Source: Apteryx mantelli
Taxonomy: Eukaryota; Chordata; Aves; Apterygiformes; Apterygidae
DNA length: 64,000 nucleotides
Assembly: GCF_036417845.1 (NCBI RefSeq)
Contig: NC_089983.1
Coordinates: forward strand, 24,829,207 to 24,893,206
Reading direction: 5' to 3'
The position numbers and the translations under genes are program-made. The notes beneath the pieces were generated by a model. It did no database searches. It was not told where the DNA came from and worked only from the letters and a program-made list of their open reading frames with translations. This document shows positions 56,721 through 64,000 of the stretch, in pieces (position 1 is the stretch's first letter; each line of letters starts with the position of its first letter).

Positions 56721-59700
56721 CGGACGGGTTAGAATACTTTTATAGGAGAGGGAAAAAAAAGGGGGGGGGAAGGTTGTGATACAGAGTTCTGCAGGAGAAC
56801 CACAGTATGCCCGAGTGGGGCCCAAGACCTTCAAAATGAAGTTATTTGCCTCCGTGCATTGGTTTAATCCTAGAGGTCCTGCGAAGAGGCAATGAAAAGA
56901 TTGCTTTCTAGAGAATGTTCAGCACGTAGCCTTTGAAAGTGAGAGAGGTTAAAGTATTTCGGTTTGGATATCAGAGCAAGTAAAGGCAGTCAGTTTGACA
57001 AACCTCTATAGTTTTTTAAGCAGAAGCATCACTTGTATCTTGTTTTACTGGTGTTTGTGATCAAAAACTAGCATAAAGAGTTGAAAAAAAGGTTATGTAG
57101 AATAAACATATAGAATAAAACAGGTTGAATAGTTAAGCACATACATAACTAACTTTTCCTTATTGAAAAATGACACCAGAAAAAAAGCATTATAAAAACC
57201 TACCTGTAAAAGTCATCTTTGCTCCACAGTCTTAGTTATCTCTATCCTCACTGTACCAGTAGCCATTTCAGTAGGATCACCTAACTTAGGCAGGAGTTGG
57301 CATTTATCCCTTTTTAAAATACCTTTATGGCCAGTGGATATTGTTTCACTGAAAGGTTTTTAGATGGGTGCCCCCCATTTAAAATGTTTGACTGAAAGGG
57401 TTATCAGTCAGTGGGAAGAAGCTTAGTATGAGCCACCCATTTCCTTTCTTTGCTTGTGTCTGTAACCTGCAGTTCCTACAAAAAAATTGAGAAGAGATAA
57501 TCTCTGAGTTTCAGGTGAGCATCTTTAGTTTACTCCAGTTTGTGCAAAAGTGTCAAAACCTGTTTGATTTCTCTAGCCGAAGAGAATTTTCCTAACATGT
57601 ATGTAAATTTTGAATAAGTTTAGAAATGTTCCCACAGCCATTGTGTAATGAAAGTGGGAGCAGAAGTGTTTATGTAGATCATTACTATATTTTGATTGTT
57701 CTCTGCGAGAAGATAGGTGACTTCCTAGGAAGTGGAACTCACTGGAAATCTCAGCAGCCTCTAGATAGTCTTTGCATTGAGGCTAAAACCAACAATTTCT
57801 TATCTTCCTTTCTTCTCCACCAAAGTCTACTACCCAGCTTTAACTTTTATTTCAAATAAAAGTCTTCATGTATGTGTCTTTTTTGTTGCCTGTACTCATG
57901 ATTTTGTCACCGACAGGATGAGAATACTGTGAGAGAGACAACAGTACTGGCTAAATATATGTCTTAAAATACTCGTTGGTTGCAAAGATTTTTGTTAGTT
58001 TTTATGAGAAGTGCCTCATAGAATTTGAAGAATTTGAGGCCTTCATTACTTTGATTTTCATTTTAAATTCACAGTTAAGCATCACTCATGGAGACTGATT
58101 GGCTTGTGGTCTGTTTGCATAGCCATAGGCAGATCAGGTTTGAATTCTATAGTTCTGTCATCCAGCACTTCAGGTAAGCCATTGCTTACACATAAGCAAT
58201 GAATGAATGTAATCATTTTATAATACTGTGCTCTCTACACTGATATAAAAGACAAACCAGTAAAAGAGGGAGAGGCCTATTTTACAAAGATTTACAGTTG
58301 CTTGTGAAAATTATCCACAAGTCAGATCCTAGATAAAAAATTGTAATTTTGATTTCAAGCAAACAGTCTTCTGCTAGTAAAGTGTTTTCAAGTTTGTTGG
58401 TATCCGGTAGACTATTGCTTTCCATTTTGGATCACACATTTGCTTAAAAGAAAATACAGTGTTTAATACACTTGTGTCTATTTTGGCTGATGCAGTTTCA
58501 CGTTATGCAGCAAATGCAGCAGTAGGTGACCTATGCAGGTGGCTAGCATGCTATTTTTTTTTCCTAGCAGTGTTTGCAAACATATACTCTCTTCTTTGTA
58601 AGCCAAAGGAAAGGTAAATTGTACCAGCTTCAATAAAAGTGGGAAAGACTTTTAACTTTTGTATATTTCTGTGGCTGAAATTTGTTTTCATTGCCCTTTT
58701 TTCTTTTTCGTTTAACTCTTACATAATACTAGTTTGTGAAATGAATCTTTGGGTACAAAAGTACTATTATTGGTGAAGTTATCCAACTTTTTTTTTTTTT
58801 TGGTGTTACATGGAGGTTAGGATGTGACCACCAAACCAGTCTTTAATTCTGGTCTCTGGAGTAGTAATGTTAACGAACCAATTCACTGAAACAAGTGCAT
58901 TTTTTGTAAGCCTCTTAGACTGCAGAAACAAAAGGACTCGTTATTGATTAAATGGTAGTATTGTGATGATAGTTTTACAAGTGTAGTTTGTTTAAATGTA
59001 CTGAAATTTCATACTTTGAAAAGCACACAAACTATAATCTTGGCAAGGAGGCCTGAGTACTGTATAGTAAAAAACTAAAGTGAGCTGCAGGACAAAAGAT
59101 TGTCTAACATTCAATTCTTCTTTTTTTCTGTATTGTAGATATATGGTCTACTTAAATATGGATAAATGTTACTGCAGACACTTGACTATTGTGCAAGCAT
59201 CTGTAGATTCTGCTATCTTCTTTATATAGAAGCCATTGTTTTCATCTCTGCGTTTGATTTAAACGGCCAAGCTTCACTGAACAAAGACAGGATAATATAT
59301 TAGTGTAAAGTCTGATAACATTTTGGCAATTGTAGTTGTACTTGTAGGCAATCCAGGCTGCAAGAATACCTTTCACTTCATTAATTTAAAAATACCTAGA
59401 ACCAACAGTCTGGTTATTGATATCAGAATGAGCAGTGTGATTATGTTACAGTATTTGCTTTATTTCAGAAATTGGAAATAATGGTTTCTGTCTCTGTCTC
59501 TGCATATATATGTACATACACATGTGCATACATACTGAGAAACAACAAATCCTAAAGGCCCTTTCCACTTCAGATGATGCCAGTCCAAGTGTCTAATGTC
59601 TCAGAACTCTGGCAGTCTCTACAGGACGTAGTTACAGTGGTTTTGCGATGGTATTTCCACTTTCTGCTTTTTTCTGCAGAAGTTACAGAATGTACATAGA

Positions 59701-62700
59701 CACATCAGTTGCTTCAATTTAGAGTCTCCCATATTAACTTTAATAATTGATAAAGGTGAGTGTGAGTTAATATGCCAGTCTGTCAGCTAGTATCTCTGAA
59801 GCAAAGGCACATGTCCTTGTCTGTCGCCGTAATACTGGAGTAATTTCTAGCAAACAGAGAATAACACCAAACTCTTGCAACTAAGTTCATTAAACTCCAT
59901 TTGTCTGACTTTAGATCAGTTTTGCATGACTTACATTCCTCAAGAGCTCCGTCTCAGAGCTGTGACCCAGGAAATGAGAGATATCAAACAATTAGCAACT
60001 AGTTCAATTAAAAATACTTTTAGACTGCTTTCCCTTTGTATATTTTGTTTTCATTCAGGGACAGGGGATGAATTCTTTTTACAGTTGTATCCCCATATAA
60101 AATGCTTATTCTTTAGAATAATTTATATGTGCACCAGATGTGTAAGCCTATACTTACTAGATGGAAAATAATCCTGCATTTTGGATTACTGTAAAATGAA
60201 TACTGTTTCCTAAACAATTCTTTCCAGCTGCTTTGCCTTTCTTTGAATGCTAGTCAAATCTGAACATAGTTAGACTCTATTTTATTCCACAACCTGCTTT
60301 CACTGTGTTTTCTCTGAATTTTCATCTTAAAATATTATTTACTTGAACCCTGCTGACAGAAATTAAAAGAAAAGCCACTCATTGGGAATGATTTTCCAGG
60401 CCTTATTAGGACTACCAAAACAATAAGACCTCCAGCAATGAAAAAAAGACAGCCTGCTGAGATGCCATTATAGCATAGTTGGCTGTATAACTTTGTGCCC
60501 AAGAAACTCACATTTATTGCCTGGATCTTAGGGTAGGGGGAATTCTACTGTTACTAACAAAGTTGTACTCTAGACAAAGTGTAAAGCTGTCATGTTAAAG
60601 TGTCAACCACTGTATTTAAGGAGCTTACTTTATATAAAATAATGTAAGCCTAGCATATGCTATGCTGCTTGATTTACCCTAGGCTCTAGGGTAAATTCAG
60701 GGCTTTGTTAAAAGCAGCATGCTTTCTTTATGCTAGACTGTTTTTGTTAGAAAACATGTATATTTTCTTTAAATCTAGATCAAATAGGGGCATATTTATT
60801 GTCAGGGGAAGAAAAAATGTGATTTTTCAACAGCTTCAGTCCTGTTGAGATAGCCACCTATACTTGAAAACTCCAGGTAAAATGAAAATTAATATTTTGT
60901 GTTTGAGGTGCCAATGCATGAGGAGTCAACTGTGCTAAAATCTATTTAATAAAATCATTGCAATGTGGAAAAAGGTAAGAAATTCTGGAATGATATTTAA
61001 TCAGGGTTCATTTTGTCTACACAGGAAGAAAAAAGCTTAAGATGTATAGGAAAGAAGAATGGAGGACATAGCAGGTAATATCTGCTCTTCAAATCAAAAC
61101 TTTTAAAAGCAATATAAGATTATACTTGATCTTAATATTCATTCCTTGTTACTAAGATTTGGAAAACACTAGTAAGCAGTAATTGTACTACTAGGTAAAG
61201 AATAAATATTATTAATATACATATTAATAATATTATTAAATATGGTACAGTTTAGGGGAGGAACTGCAGGTGGATTTCCTGCTTGCCAAACTATCTGTGC
61301 AAGAGAGTAGGGCAGAGGAAATCTTGTTCTTTCCTTGACTGCAATGCAGATCTAGCTCTGGGAGGGGTTTTCAGATCTGCACAGCTCAAACACATGGTCA
61401 GTATTCAACCAATAGTTAGTCTTACATCTGGCACTGGATTTGCATGGCTCGAAATGCCTTTTCTGACTGCTAAACATGAAATCCTCTCACTTTTTTTCTA
61501 AACTGAATTTGCACACGTTCTTCAGACTGTGCCTAAAGTTATATCAAGCATATTTTTAACTGTTTGTCTGGTATGCACAGTAGCTACCCTAAAAGCTGCT
61601 TTGCCAACAGCTGTCACAAAAAGGTTATTAAAAAGCTTAGCTACACAAATGATTCCTTCCCTGTATTTACTCCCCCAGCTATGCTTAATACTTATATGTC
61701 TAGGATTATGCTTTTTGATGGCATGCTATGTTTTATTCTGTTTGCAAGTTGTAGCCCATTTTTAAGTATTACACTCCTCTGGGAAGTCTGATATTTCAAA
61801 AGACATTGAATTGATTTTTTACATAATCATTTTTTGGTCTGTTGTTGCTGAGAAGCATTTTTTTTATTTGAGATTTTTAGATTACTATGTTGCAGGATGT
61901 GTACTGCTCTCTGTATATAGAAAGCATGAAACATATGTGAATAAGGTTGTCTTTCATAAGCTGCCAAAATAAATTTAAATTCCAGGGCATAATACCACAT
62001 GTGCTAATGTTTGCACTTGGAACTTTAACGCATATCTATTTAAAAAAAATCCTAAAATCTTCATAATGATTTCCATATACAAGCTATATATCATTCTTTT
62101 TTCTCTAACATAGAATTTTTGTATTTAGTTAGAAGTAAGTATTGCTAAATACAAAATATTATCCCCTAAAATATGAGTGGTCATAATTTAAATGAGTATC
62201 GTGAGCATTGTAATTGTTTCTGCTAAGTATATTGTCATTCTCTCTTACGACATTTAAAATTATTGTACTGACCAATACCAAGAGCCCAATGGAGATGCTG
62301 GGCAAGTAGAATAAAACTTTAGAGAAGGTCAGGAGCCTACCTACTCATTGCGGCAGATTATATCATTTAATTAAGAGAAATATATTGAAACTACTGAGAG
62401 AATATAGCCTCAGGTGAGGCAAGTGCAGCTAGTAGTCATTTGTACATTCAGAGACTTCAAATGTATGAATTCATGTATTCCATGGAAAAGAAAATTGTGT
62501 TATGAATTTAAAAAAATGCCCTGTAATTCTAGAATGTTCACCGCAGAAATGGCTGCACACACTTGTTTACCAAATACTGTAGATCATGTGCAATAAACAC
62601 AGTTGGAAAATGCTGAATAGTAGCAATATTTACTGCAATATATAACCTGATGACATTTCCTGCCTTCAGGACACAGACAGTTTGAGTTCTCCTGATTTCA

Positions 62701-64000
62701 TTGGCCAGGTAATTAATCATTTTCCATGTGTTAATAAGAGGATGGTAATATAAGCAGATTATGCAAGAGAAAGCTAACATAAGGTCAGCTAGCTAATACA
62801 TAAAAATGAATTAATATTTAAGACTGTAACTTTCAAACAAGTGAACTCATGTAAATGGGAACAATGTGGATTTAAAATGTTGCTATTTTGCTTTTGTTTT
62901 TTGTGAAATGACAGACAAGCTTTTTTTTTTTTGTGGAGTATCATTTGACCTTCCCCGAAACCTGATCACTCCTGTTCAAATATAATATAAAGACTAGCAG
63001 TACATTTTTAATGTTTGCAACCATAACCCTATTATAGATGGGTATCAATCTACATTAACCAGATATCAGAAGACTTGGTTACACTATCTTATACCAGATA
63101 TAGGTAAAACATAGTTTGATTTTGGGGTGTTTGAACAATTTAATAATTCTCTAATAATGTTCCCACCATAAAAAAAAAAAAAAGTGGATAAAAGATTTAG
63201 AGTCATGGAATCAGATTCTTACCTGATGTGCATTCCTTACACATTAATTTATGTTGTTTGAGGATGAGGCCTACAATGCAAGTAGGCCTAAGAAATTTGC
63301 AGATGTTACTCATTTTCGTATTTTTTCTGGGTGCTGTTTCAGAGTCTTGTTATTCAAAGCATGCAGGTAAATGGATCTGTTTGCTTCACTTCAGTGGGGT
63401 CAGCTTGAAGAAGTATCACCTCAACCCTGTGACTTAGGAGTTTCTTTTTAAGTTTAGTCAACCAAGAGGGCTATACCATTTGAAATATTAGCTGTAGTTA
63501 CACCACAGAATTTACAATGAGAAAAATAATTTCTTTTTTTTTTATCTATCATTATACAATATTTAATTTAAAATTCAAGAAATATGCTTGTAATGTGTAA
63601 TTATAGAAACACACAACTGGTTATTTATGTAAATATATCTTAAAGTTACTGTTTAAGAAAAAATTAACTACTTTCTGTGTCCTTCTCAAATGGACATATG
63701 CTAACCCTCCAGTCCACCTGTTCCTTTTATTCCCTCCTCATCATGAAGTTGGCTATGGGGCTATCTGAATTGGAGTTACTTTTTCTTCTGCTCTGTAAGT
63801 TCTGTGCCCAAACACAGCCTCCTGTCTCGCCTGTCTCTGTTTATTTTTTAGCTTAACGCCCTCCCAAGAGTTTAAGATGGCAGACTGATGCAATTAGATA
63901 GCACATCCCAATGGGAAACCAGAACTACTATGTCAGGCCTGGTGCAGTGCAGCAGTATTCCAAACTGACTGCTGGAAACCACAAATCTTGACCATTATTG
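56721..64000. other. DNA upstream of HNRNPA3
   Basis: AT-rich with short open frames only. No splice structure, RNA gene or mobile element was recognised. A TCTCTG/TATA/CATA-rich simple stretch lies near 59485-59530 and one inverted repeat is listed separately. In mammals MTX2 lies farther out on this side, but no MTX2 exon is visible. Confidence 0.6.
61205..61234. repeat. AT-only perfect inverted repeat
   Basis: Arms AATATTATTAATAT (61205-61218) and ATATTAATAATATT (61221-61234) are exact reverse complements separated by AC. It can form a hairpin or cruciform. Its low complexity allows a chance origin. Confidence 0.7.

Overview
This is vertebrate nuclear DNA holding two convergent genes: NFE2L2 (transcription factor NRF2) on the + strand and HNRNPA3 (hnRNP A3) on the - strand. 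In mammals the same two genes lie tail to tail, so the arrangement looks like conserved synteny. The intervening sequence is AT-rich. I see no SINE or LINE copies, although my repeat detection by eye is limited. From the divergence of both proteins from the mammalian forms and the low repeat load I infer a sauropsid, most likely a bird. Species is not determinable here.

Layout: 1-4640 is NFE2L2 upstream DNA with nothing recognisable. 4640-5860 is a CpG island with the NFE2L2 promoter, 5' UTR, exon 1 and a start to intron 1 rich in regulatory motifs. 5216-27078 is the 21.9 kb intron 1. Exons 2-5 lie between 27079 and 31684 and complete a 594-residue protein, followed by a 3' UTR of about 0.55 kb. 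About 32.2-38.1 kb is the spacer between the two 3' ends. About 38.1-43.5 kb holds the HNRNPA3 3' UTR on the - strand, with a short intron just after the stop codon and a block I recognise as the conserved mammalian HNRNPA3 3' UTR. Ten coding exons of HNRNPA3 run from 52360 down to 43542 and encode 378 residues, the length of the human protein. Two CpG islands, at about 50.5-50.8 kb and 55.5-56.7 kb, share an unusual bipartite motif and look like twin HNRNPA3 promoters. 56.7-64 kb is upstream DNA with no recognisable gene.

Function: NRF2 is the CNC-bZIP activator of antioxidant and detoxification genes. Its KEAP1-binding degron (DLG and ETGE with seven lysines between), both beta-TrCP degrons, both transactivation boxes and the bZIP are intact. 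hnRNP A3 is a nuclear RNA-binding protein with two RRMs and a glycine-rich tail ending in an M9-like import signal. The two genes are not known to share a pathway; adjacency is probably inherited linkage.

I found no CRISPR array, tRNA, rRNA, transposase, viral gene or bacterial-type operon. The best leads are the duplicated HNRNPA3 promoter/leader, an HNRNPA3 N-terminal coding exon unlike the mammalian one, and an overlapping E-box/XRE/ARE cluster at the start of NFE2L2 intron 1.
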